In this document: one piece after another, positions 15,402 through 22,332 of the stretch
Layout: each line of letters begins with the position of its first letter
How positions within the stretch are numbered: the first letter of the stretch is position 1
Origin: Methanobacteriota archaeon
GTDB lineage: Archaea; Thermoplasmatota; E2; JACPAO01; JAHWKR01
Assembly (NCBI GenBank): GCA_019347805.1
Contig: JAHWKR010000020.1
Location: forward strand, 9,426-55,591
Direction of reading: 5' to 3'
Length of the DNA stretch: 46,166 nucleotides
Program-made: the position numbers and the translations under genes
Notes under the pieces: generated by a model
What the model was told of the DNA's origin: nothing
What the model saw: the letters and a program-made list of their open reading frames with translations, nothing else
Databases searched by the model: none

Positions 15402-16229
15402 ATGCGTCCTGCAGTGAACCCGGTTTTCGTCGCTTGTGCCCTGTCGATCGTCCTGTTGTCGGGTTGCCTCGGGGACGACCCGACGCCGGCAGGAGCCCCT
15501 GCCACCACCGAAGGCCCGGTCCTTTCGCCTGCGGTGTATGAGTTCAAGGACCGGTTCCTTGCCGCCGGTGCGGAAGAGCCGAAGGTCTTCCCGTTCGATG
15601 TCCCTGAGAACGCGACCGAAGTGGAAGGCCTCTTGGTCTGGACCACGACCGCCGCCGTGCTCGATTTCCGCCTATTGGACCCGGCCGGTGAGGAGGCCGC
15701 TGATGGTTGGGGGGAGAGCAAGAGCCATCGCTACGTCACCACCACAGCATCCGTCACCCCCGGCACATGGAAGGCCGAAGTGACCATCAGCCGTGGCGTG
15801 GATGTGGGATTCGCGCTTCAGGTCACCGCGCGGATCGCCGAGCCGTACGGCGCCATCGAAGAGACCTTCACGATCCCGGCGCGCAATCCTGCGCGGGACC
15901 TTCCTGGAGATCTCCGCGGCACGGTCTACCCCATTCTCGACCGCGACTACGCCGAGGTCAACCTGAACATGGTCCCCGGGGACGGTTTCGCCTACACATG
16001 GAACGCCGATGGCGAGGTCTACTTCAACGTGCACTACCACAAAGAGGGCGCGACCGAACGTCCCATCGAGAAACGCACGGACCAGGACGAGGGGAACTTC
16101 ACGGCCGACGCCTCAGAGGTCTATGCCCTTCTCTGGCGCAACGAAGGCAGCGAGCCGGTCACGGTCACGCTCAAGATGGACGGGGTGTATCGGCTTCACT
16201 CGATGACACGGGAGACGCCACCGTCCTGA
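15402..16229 (+). CDS. predicted lipoprotein of unknown function
   Basis: A 275-residue exported protein. The signal peptide ends in the lipobox LLSGC (Cys22). The mature part begins with an Ala/Pro/Thr linker and then two beta-sandwich-like stretches, about 45-145 and 160-265. The second includes GDGFAYTWNADGEVYFNVHYH, reminiscent of emp24/GOLD-like or pre-peptidase C-terminal folds. No catalytic residues stand out. CATAAAGAG lies about 33 bp before the ATG. Like the protease, the TlpA-CcdA protein and the hydrolase at 42673, it is part of a set of lipoproteins in this window. Confidence 0.78.
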   Translation: MRPAVNPVFVACALSIVLLSGCLGDDPTPAGAPATTEGPVLSPAVYEFKDRFLAAGAEEPKVFPFDVPENATEVEGLLVWTTTAAVLDFRLLDPAGEEAADGWGESKSHRYVTTTASVTPGTWKAEVTISRGVDVGFALQVTARIAEPYGAIEETFTIPARNPARDLPGDLRGTVYPILDRDYAEVNLNMVPGDGFAYTWNADGEVYFNVHYHKEGATERPIEKRTDQDEGNFTADASEVYALLWRNEGSEPVTVTLKMDGVYRLHSMTRETPPS

Positions 16230-16300
16230 GCAAAGGGAGTGGACTTCGAACGCCTCAGGTAGGATGTTCCTCATCGATCGCCAGCCGTCGTGGTGTGGTG

Positions 16301-17791
16301 CTACACACCCTGCACCCGTAGGACCGTCAGATCGTACCAGATGATGTAGGCGCCCGCCAAGATGAGCAGGATGTTGCCGACGAATTGCACCTTGGGGACG
16401 GCGGCGGTCAGCTTTTTCTGAATCGCTTCCCGCGACAACGCCACGCCCACCGAGAGGGCGATCATGAGCAGGCCCATCCCGGCACCATAGGCGCCGAGGG
16501 CGAGGAGCGCGGTGACAGGGTCGGCGTCCTGGACGAGCGGTCCGAGGGCGGCGACGAGGAAGAGGGGCAGGTTGCAGCTCATGGCGACGAGGCCATAGAA
16601 GACGCCGAAGGCGAAGAACGAGGCGGTGTCACGCTTCTGTGGGGCCTTGAACGGCATGGTGAACGAGAGGGGGTCCTTGCCATACAGTCCTGCGACCCCG
16701 AGCAGGATCAGAACGGCGGCGACGGCGAGGACGATGTAGACCTGTGCCTCGAAGCTGATGAGCTGGAGGATCCCGAAGAACGGGAGGCCGATGAGCAGGA
16801 AGACGGCGAAGATACCGAGCGCCACGACGAGCCCGAGCTTGCCGCCTTGGCGGGCGCGGCCGGGGGAGGACATGAGGCCCGCCGCGACGATGGACAACGT
16901 CCCGGCGGTGAAGAGGAGGATCTGCGTGATGGAGATCTGGGCCAGGCCTGCTCCGACGTCGATGACCTCGGAGAATCCGACCGCGAAGAGGACCACACCC
17001 GCGATGGCGAGGAGCACCGCGAAGACGACGTTCTTCTTGCCTCCTTTCTCCGGTCCGTCCTCGTCACCGCTGTCGGTGCGCCGCCCGCTCGGCCGACCGA
17101 GATAGTATGAGATGAACGCGGGCAGCATGGCGACGCTGCATGGGGCGAAGAACGACAGGATGCCGGCGGCGAAGGCGACAAGGATGGCCGCCGTGCGGAG
17201 GTCGCCCCCAAAATCCGGCGCGAACGGGGCTTCGGCGGAAGACGTGTCCTCCGGGCTTTCCGCGAACGCCTGCTCGATGCCGGCGGTGAACTCTTCCTCA
17301 CTGTGGACGCCTCCGGAGAGCACTTTGCGGATGACACCGTCCGTCCCCACGAAGAGCGCTGTGGGGAGGGCGATGGGCCGATACTTCTGTCCGACCGTGC
17401 CTTCGCTGTCCTTCGCGAACGCCCACCCGGCATCGAACTCTTCCTTGAACGCCCGCACCTCCTCCGTGTCGCCGCCGAGGCCGGGGAAGACGGCGCCCAT
17501 GTCGATGCTGATGAGCTCGAACCCGGTCGCGTTGTACTTCTCGTGCGTCGCCTTGAGATGGGGCATGGCGGCGCGGCACGGGGGACAGTTGACGCCCATG
17601 AGGTCGATGAGGACCACTTTGCCGCGCTGGTCGGAGAGCCGCCAGGTCTCACCCTCGATCGTCGTCACCTCGATGGGCGGCGCCTGGTTGCCGACCATGG
17701 GGCCTTCTTCGGGACCTCCGAGGCAACCCGAGAGCGTCAAGGCTGTCAGAAGGAGGGCGACGAGGACGAGGCCGGTGCGGGGTCTCACCAC
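16301..17791 (-). CDS. TlpA-like thioredoxin fused to CcdA/DsbD-type transmembrane thiol transporter, lipoprotein
   Basis: A predicted 496-residue fusion. Residues 1-22 are a signal peptide ending in the lipobox TLSGC (Cys23). Residues 33-165 form a TlpA/redoxin domain with active site NCPPC (Cys69, Cys72) and the cis-Pro region ALPTALFVG. The rest is an eight-helix CcdA/DsbD-type module with its redox cysteines in FFAPCSVAMLP and SCNLPLFL. CcdA passes electrons from cytosolic thioredoxin across the membrane, and the attached external domain would use them to reduce extracellular disulfides or haem-protein thiols. I chose GTG at 17791 because a second GTG follows and an A/T-rich box (AAAGTACAAA on its strand) lies about 28 bp upstream. 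Confidence 0.9.
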   Translation of the reverse strand: MVRPRTGLVLVALLLTALTLSGCLGGPEEGPMVGNQAPPIEVTTIEGETWRLSDQRGKVVLIDLMGVNCPPCRAAMPHLKATHEKYNATGFELISIDMGAVFPGLGGDTEEVRAFKEEFDAGWAFAKDSEGTVGQKYRPIALPTALFVGTDGVIRKVLSGGVHSEEEFTAGIEQAFAESPEDTSSAEAPFAPDFGGDLRTAAILVAFAAGILSFFAPCSVAMLPAFISYYLGRPSGRRTDSGDEDGPEKGGKKNVVFAVLLAIAGVVLFAVGFSEVIDVGAGLAQISITQILLFTAGTLSIVAAGLMSSPGRARQGGKLGLVVALGIFAVFLLIGLPFFGILQLISFEAQVYIVLAVAAVLILLGVAGLYGKDPLSFTMPFKAPQKRDTASFFAFGVFYGLVAMSCNLPLFLVAALGPLVQDADPVTALLALGAYGAGMGLLMIALSVGVALSREAIQKKLTAAVPKVQFVGNILLILAGAYIIWYDLTVLRVQGV

Positions 17792-17916
17792 GGCGGGGAT
17801 GCCGGGCGGTGCGGTTTGTACTTTCCGTGTCGGGGTGGGACCGGGCCCTGGAGGGTTCGAAGGGTTCCTTCGCCGTGTCGGGCGCCAGCCAGCCGTCGTC
17901 CCCACACGACGTGGGC

Positions 17917-18501
17917 TTATTCTTCTTCGTCGCTCGGCAGGAAGAGCTCTTGCGCTTGCACCACGTCGCTGCTCGACTCCGCCTCCGCGTAGGCGATGAG
18001 CGGTTCGGCGTTGACCTCGAAGAAGGTCTGCGCCCACGGGAACACCGCCATGATCCGCTCGGCCGCGTCACGATGTCCGAGGATGACGAGCGCCGCGGCG
18101 AACGCTTCCACGGTCGAAAGTTCGAACGGCTTCCCGAAGCGGGTCGGATTGGCGGCGACCAGGAACGGCAGGGCGCGCGGATGCAGCCCTTTGCGGGCGT
18201 TGCGGAAGGTCGGCTCGGCGTGCGCCCAGGAGCAGTCGACGGCGGAGACGCCGAAGCGATGGGCGGCCTCGTGGTCTTCGCGCGAGAGCGCTTTCTTGGC
18301 GAAGGGATCGAGAAGGATGGCACCGTGCGGCAATGCCCGCGGCGACTCGACGAGTCGGATGAGATGATGTTTGGCGAGCTTCTTCGCGGTGTTCTTCTTC
18401 GGGTCGTCCTGGCCGGCCCAGAAGGCGTGCAGCGGGACGGGCGGGTCCCAGGCGAGCGGTGGTTCTTCGCGGACGGCACCGCGTCTCCATGAGGGGCTCA
18501 C
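17917..18501 (-). CDS. tsr3: Tsr3, rRNA 3-amino-3-carboxypropyltransferase
   Basis: Tsr3 transfers the aminocarboxypropyl (acp) group of S-adenosylmethionine to a small-subunit rRNA pseudouridine. The 194-residue protein has the family pattern: HAFWAGQDDPKKNTAKKL near the start, GAILLDPFAKKALS, the AVDCSW motif and FLVAANPTRFGKP. Its acidic C-terminal tail ends in PSDEEE. The start is a GTG at 18501 whose last bases overlap the taw2 stop (GTGA), so the two are translationally coupled. The longer open frame upstream is antisense-like and was rejected. The coupling to taw2, also an acp-transferase, is notable. Confidence 0.93.
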   Translation of the reverse strand: MSPSWRRGAVREEPPLAWDPPVPLHAFWAGQDDPKKNTAKKLAKHHLIRLVESPRALPHGAILLDPFAKKALSREDHEAAHRFGVSAVDCSWAHAEPTFRNARKGLHPRALPFLVAANPTRFGKPFELSTVEAFAAALVILGHRDAAERIMAVFPWAQTFFEVNAEPLIAYAEAESSSDVVQAQELFLPSDEEE

Positions 18502-19397
18502 GCGGTTGCGCCCTCCGCGGGGCTCGTGTATGTGGCTTCCGTTCGCGGCGGCAGGGGCGCGAGTCCGGCGTCCAGGACGGCGTGGACGACCCCGGGGGCG
18601 TAGGATTTGACGACGCGGCAACCGCTCGAGACGATCCGGCGGCCAGCCGCGGCCGCCGCGGCGGCGAGATGGTCGAGGAGTTCGTCCTCGGGTGCGTCCG
18701 CCTTGGTGGTGTCATGGTAGTGGATGATGCCACCTTCTGGCTTGAGGGCGCGCAGGGCGACGTCGAGGTAGCGATGGCCACCGGGGAACCAGCCGAGAAG
18801 GACGCGGTCGGCGACACCGGTGGGCGCCACGTCACGGCAGTCTCCTTGTCGCACCTCGATGCGCCCGGCGACATCGTTCAGTCGGGCGTTCTCGTGCAGG
18901 AAACGCGCGGAGACCGGGTTCAGTTCGCAGCAGACGGCCCGTTCCGCTCCGGCGTGGACGAGGAGCGGGAGCGTGAGATAGCCGATGCCGGCGAAGAGGT
19001 CGACCACGGTGTCGCCATGGGCGGACAACTGTCCCATGCGGATGCGTTCCACCATGTTGCCCGACGACCACATGACGCGTTCCGGATCGAGCCGATACCG
19101 GATGCCGTCCTGGACATGGAGCGTCTCGGCGCTGCCCTCGCCGTAGAGCCTGACGATGTCCGGTTCGCGCAGGTCACCCTTGATGCCACCGCGGTCGCGG
19201 AGGACGATGCGGGCGCGGAGGACCTCCGCATAGACGGCGGCGATCGCTTCCGTCTCACCGGCCGTGAACGTGTCGTCCGGGAGCCGTACGACGAGGACGT
19301 CGCCCAGGCGTTCCCATTTGCGCGGGAGCGACGCGACGCGGGCGCCGAGGCTCGAGAGCCGTGCCTGGATGTCGTCGTACGGCGTCGGCCGGGGCAC
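18498..19397 (-). CDS. taw2: Taw2 (archaeal TYW2), tRNA-Phe wyosine aminocarboxypropyltransferase
   Basis: Taw2 adds the acp group to the tricyclic wyosine base at position 37 of tRNA-Phe. About 299 residues from the GTG at 19397. The N-terminal domain contains SLPRKWERLGDVLVV and AEVLRARIVL. The Rossmann domain has VVDLFAGIGYLTLP and a conserved CCELNP. At the position where Trm5 methyltransferases carry an NLP motif, this protein reads LGWFPGG, and it ends IIHYHDTT ... KSYAPGVVHAVLD, which fits Taw2 better than Trm5. The start is uncertain because the frame is open upstream into the hicA remnant. Its last 4 bases overlap tsr3. Confidence 0.88.
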   Translation of the reverse strand: MPRPTPYDDIQARLSSLGARVASLPRKWERLGDVLVVRLPDDTFTAGETEAIAAVYAEVLRARIVLRDRGGIKGDLREPDIVRLYGEGSAETLHVQDGIRYRLDPERVMWSSGNMVERIRMGQLSAHGDTVVDLFAGIGYLTLPLLVHAGAERAVCCELNPVSARFLHENARLNDVAGRIEVRQGDCRDVAPTGVADRVLLGWFPGGHRYLDVALRALKPEGGIIHYHDTTKADAPEDELLDHLAAAAAAAGRRIVSSGCRVVKSYAPGVVHAVLDAGLAPLPPRTEATYTSPAEGATA

Positions 19398-19435
19398 CGG
19401 GCGGCGATGGTGAAGGGGCGGTCTTGAAGGTTTTG

Positions 19436-19633
19436 GCTCTGCAGACGATTCCAACGCTTGCTTGGAACACCGCTCTGCTTGAGAACAGCGGCGACGGTCC
19501 CGGTCTTGAGCACCGTGTGGCGGGGGACAGCAAGGTGTTCGCTGTCTTTTTCCAGGATGGTGTGCCGCCCTCCTTCTCGGACGGCCCTCCAGCCCTCGCG
19601 CTTCAGGAACCGGATGAGTCGATCATGACCCAT
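19436..19633 (-). pseudogene. hicA: hicA-like toxin remnant without its own stop codon
   Basis: From ATG 19633 the frame reads MGHDRLIRFLKREGWRAV, then GGRHTILEKD, LAVPRHT, LKTGTVAAVLKQSGV. These are the double-stranded-RNA-binding-like HicA features, including the catalytic His in a GxRH context and the KxGTxxxILKQ helix. HicA proteins normally end near residue 60-70. Here no stop occurs and the frame runs on to 18920 through taw2 in another frame, so the extension is clearly not protein-like. A lost stop or frameshift is the likely cause. With hicB shortened as well, the module is probably decayed. Confidence 0.6.
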
Positions 19634-19655
19634 GTCCCGGGGTAGTTTCGGGGCT

Positions 19656-19820
19656 TCAGGCGGCGACACCGATGTCCACAGTGTGCATGAGGGCGTGCCT
19701 GTTGCGCGCGTTCTCCATGCGTACATCGAGAATGAGTCCGATCGCTTCCGTGACGTTCGTCACGGCCTCCTCCTCCTCCTCCGTGTCGCCTTCACTGATG
19801 GCGCCCGGCACCACCACCAT
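19656..19820 (-). pseudogene. hicB: hicB-like antitoxin fragment, N-terminally truncated
   Basis: A 54-residue frame reading MVVVPGAISEGDTEEEEEA, then VTNVTEAIGLILD. VPG..SEGDTEEEA..N..EAI is the core of HicB antitoxins. The usual first strand with an acidic-Gly turn is missing: upstream DNA contains GATGGTGGT (Asp-Gly-Gly) in another frame, suggesting a small deletion or frameshift. Only 54 bases separate it from the rhodanese stop. It precedes the hicA remnant by 22 bases in the standard B-then-A order. Confidence 0.6.
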
Positions 19821-19874
19821 CAGAGTGGCGGATGGGCGGCCTGCGGAAAACCTTTGGCCGGATGAGGACGATGT

Positions 19875-20231
19875 CTACATCCGCGGTTCGCGTTCGAGTC
19901 CGCCACCGGAGAACGTGTAACCTTCTTCGCGCCACGCCTGGAGGCCATCGGAGAGGTGGTAGACGTGGGGGAACCCGAGCGATTCGAGCCGCTTTGCCGC
20001 CTTGGCGCCCTCTTCGTCTTTTGCCTCCGAGGCGTAGACGATGACCTTGGCGTCCTTCTCGGGCAGTTTGTGCTGGGCGCGCTCGTCGAACCGATCATGG
20101 AAGTAGGGAACGTTCACGGCTTTCGGGATGTGCAGCCTTTCATAGCTCTCCCGCGGCATGACGTCGAGGAGGACGACTTCTCCTTGGTCGAGCATGTCGT
20201 GTGCGCGGCGGGCGTCGATCGTCTCCACCAT
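19875..20231 (-). CDS. rhodanese-like domain protein without the catalytic cysteine
   Basis: A 118-residue single rhodanese domain. It has IDARRAHDML, VVLLDVMPRESYERLHIPKA and YHLSDGLQAWREEGY, all standard. In the active loop, where Cys is expected after a VY pair, it reads VYASEAKDEEGAKAAKRL (Ala67), so sulfur transfer is unlikely. The ATG at 20231 was chosen; a longer frame to 20288 starts in upstream non-coding DNA. It lies beside a second rhodanese that keeps its Cys, a tandem pair. A role in binding rather than catalysis is inferred. Confidence 0.88.
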   Translation of the reverse strand: MVETIDARRAHDMLDQGEVVLLDVMPRESYERLHIPKAVNVPYFHDRFDERAQHKLPEKDAKVIVYASEAKDEEGAKAAKRLESLGFPHVYHLSDGLQAWREEGYTFSGGGLEREPRM

Positions 20232-20309
20232 GTGTTTTCCGACTCCTCGTCCGGTGGGGAAAAAATGTCGGGACGCGGACCCGGACATGTCAGCGTCCTG
20301 GTCTCGGTG

Positions 20310-20687
20310 TCAGAGTTCGCGCATGGAGAGTCTTTCTGGTCCGGTGCCTTCTGCGTATTCATAACCGGCCCTGCGCCAACCGAGGAGTCCGGCGTCGAAG
20401 TCGTGGACGTTCTTGTAGCCCATCTCCTCGAGCTTCTTCGCCGCCTTCGGACTCGCTTCGCACGGCGGGTCGGCACAATAGACGATGACCGGAGTCTCCT
20501 TCGACGGGACGGCCTCCTTGACCTTCTCCTCGAAGCGTTCGTCGTTCACCGGGATGTTGATGGCCTCCGGCAGGTGGCGTTTCTCGTAGCTCTCTTCACC
20601 GAGTACGTCGATCAGGACGACGTCGTCGTCTTCTTCGACCATCTTCTTGGTGGTCTTGGCGTCGATCTCTTTCACCATATCGCTCAT
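20310..20687 (-). CDS. rhodanese-like sulfurtransferase
   Basis: A 125-residue single-domain rhodanese. It has IDAKTTKKMVEEDDDVVLIDVLGEESYEKRHLPEAINIP-type sequence, with the candidate active Cys71 in VIVYCADPPCEASPKAA, followed by a second Cys76 in the loop. The helix pattern after the loop is intact and matches its neighbour at 19875. Two starts nine bases apart are possible (20687 and 20678). Single-domain rhodaneses move sulfane sulfur among thiols, thiouridine and molybdopterin pathways. The acceptor here is unknown. Confidence 0.9.
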   Translation of the reverse strand: MSDMVKEIDAKTTKKMVEEDDDVVLIDVLGEESYEKRHLPEAINIPVNDERFEEKVKEAVPSKETPVIVYCADPPCEASPKAAKKLEEMGYKNVHDFDAGLLGWRRAGYEYAEGTGPERLSMREL

Positions 20688-20798
20688 GGTCGGGTCGACG
20701 CTCCTCTGCCTTCAACGCCATGGCCGCGGTAAGGGACATATCGACCCTCGCACCCTCAGCAGGCGCTCATGCCTTCGACCGTTCGAGGTCCTCTTCCA

Positions 20799-21530
20799 TC
20801 ACAGACGCCTTGTGAGACGCCGCAGTGTGTTGCGCGCGGCCTGCCTGACGAGGGTGGTCCGTGCGGTCTTCGTGCCGACGCCCCAGGTGTCGCCGCCGGC
20901 GAGCTGGTCGAGGAGGTCGTCGAGGAGGTCGACGTTGTCGGGAAACAGCGTGTAGCCGTTGCCGGTGTCGTGGACCTGGTGCGCATCGGAGCCACCGGTC
21001 CCGCCGACGCGGTTCGTGCGCGCCCAGTCGGCGACCTCTTGGTTGCGCCGTTCCGGCTCTTGGGCGTTCCACACTTCGACCGCGCGAATGATGGTGCCGT
21101 GCCTGTCAAGGCCGTCCATGCGCACCCCGCTGCCGCGCCGAAGCGGATGGGACGGCACGGCCATACCACCGGCCGCGATGATCTCGTCGATGGTCTCTTC
21201 GACGGGAAGACCGTAGGGGACGGCTTCGCGGATCCCGATGGCGAGCATGTGCCCGGTGTTCGTCGACACCTCACAGCCAGGCCAGAATCGGAAGCCGTCG
21301 CCGTGCGTTCGGTTCCAGTCCTCGATGGCGCCATGGTGACGCACCGTGTCGTGGTCGGTGAGGCAGACGCCGTCGAGTCCTTTGCCGCGTGCCGCGGCGG
21401 CGATGGCGTCGAGGGTGCCGAGGCTGTCCTTGGAGAACGCCGAATGACAATGGAGGTCGATGCGGGCGGCGACCGGGCGGACGTCGCGCGGATCGGCCCA
21501 GGTCTCGTACGTGGTTCCGTCGTCGGGCAT
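20799..21530 (-). CDS. PHP-domain metal-dependent phosphoesterase
   Basis: A 243-residue PHP-fold protein. Metal-binding motifs appear in order: DLHCHSAFSKDS (His27, His29), LTDHDT, GCEVST, VPSHPLRR and GGSDAHQ. Stand-alone PHP proteins of this size include phosphatases and nucleoside 3',5'-bisphosphate phosphatases; the exact substrate cannot be told. The start at ATG 21530 removes a low-complexity upstream extension that overlaps the GTGGTGG-rich region. GGACATAAGCG on its strand lies about 34 bp upstream as a possible TATA box. Confidence 0.9.
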   Translation of the reverse strand: MPDDGTTYETWADPRDVRPVAARIDLHCHSAFSKDSLGTLDAIAAAARGKGLDGVCLTDHDTVRHHGAIEDWNRTHGDGFRFWPGCEVSTNTGHMLAIGIREAVPYGLPVEETIDEIIAAGGMAVPSHPLRRGSGVRMDGLDRHGTIIRAVEVWNAQEPERRNQEVADWARTNRVGGTGGSDAHQVHDTGNGYTLFPDNVDLLDDLLDQLAGGDTWGVGTKTARTTLVRQAARNTLRRLTRRL

Positions 21531-22332
21531 GCGTCGTGTGCCGAAGGGACTCGCGAAGGCGCTTATGTCCCTGCCGGGAGGGGACGATCGCTTCGCTGTG
21601 TGAAAAGGATGCAGAACACGCCGGAAAAGGGTGTGTGGTGGTGGTGGTGTGGTGGTCTGCGTGCGTGGTGGTCCCAAAAAGTGGTACTTTTTGAGTGGCG
21701 TGTCTGCATCCGCGACAGACGGGGGGGCCTTGATAGCCTTGTTGCTAGGGCCCTATCGGACCTGGTCCGGGCCGTGGGTGACATGGTGGGGTCCCATGGA
21801 CGGGTCCACAACGGGGGACCGAGGTGCACCGACGCGTGTGCGTGCGCGGCATGTGCTGCATCCGGATGGCTGCAGTTCATCGTCACCGGTCATGCCGGTC
21901 CGGCGACTGTTCTGCTGATGTCGGGTCGGATGTTCGACGCAGGATGGGAGATAGTGAAGGAAATCCCTGAGCGTGCGGACCGCTCCCGTATCATACGGCC
22001 CCGTTCCATCATCATCGCGGACATGTTCGGTCGGATCGAGGACGCCCAGCGGACATCCGCACGTACGACAGGAAGTGTTCGGACATCCACCTTGTCAGCC
22101 GTTGACGGGGTCGCGCCCGCGCCCGCACGTGAACCGTTCGGAAAGACCTGTACAGGTAAGACCCTTTCTCCTACGGCTATCGAAATGCTCATATCGGATG
22201 GTGGGTCAAGGTCAGCGTATCGGCGGGGGTCACTGAACCACGGTGACGACCGAACAGCCGGCGTCTTCGACCTTTCCCGGACGCTGGACCGGGTCGTCAC
22301 GTCTCTCATGACCGCTGCCAGGAGACGATCAT
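21531..22332. other. 800-bp gene-free stretch with GTGGTGG-rich element and palindromes
   Basis: No convincing gene on either strand. Four things stand out. A GTGGTGG-rich run lies at about 21637-21672. It is followed by the inverted repeat AAAAAGTGGTACTTTTT at 21676-21692. CGGACCTGGTCCG lies at 21757-21769. ACCTGTACAGGT, a perfect 12-bp palindrome, lies at 22146-22157. The last lies about 175 bp upstream of the radical SAM gene and could be an operator. One long open frame on the plus strand runs through here into the next gene but lacks protein-like composition. Confidence 0.6.
21637..21695 (-). repeat. CACCACC-rich element, copy A
   Basis: On the minus strand it reads as blocks of ACCACCACGCAC and CACCACACC, preceded by a CAAAAAGT/ACTTTTTG hairpin. 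It is followed downstream by T-runs (CCCTTTTCC and CCTTTTCAC). Similar blocks occur at about 33016-33081 and 38395-38475. Function unknown. Confidence 0.5.

Noticed and set aside
18920-19435. Extended 237-residue hicA product
   Set aside because: The region past residue ~66 is Ser/Arg/Pro shadow sequence of taw2 in another frame, so it was treated as run-on of a broken gene.
20769-22332. A long plus-strand reading frame of over 500 codons
   Set aside because: It runs antisense through the PHP gene and into non-coding DNA, with composition typical of GC-rich shadow frames and no motif.
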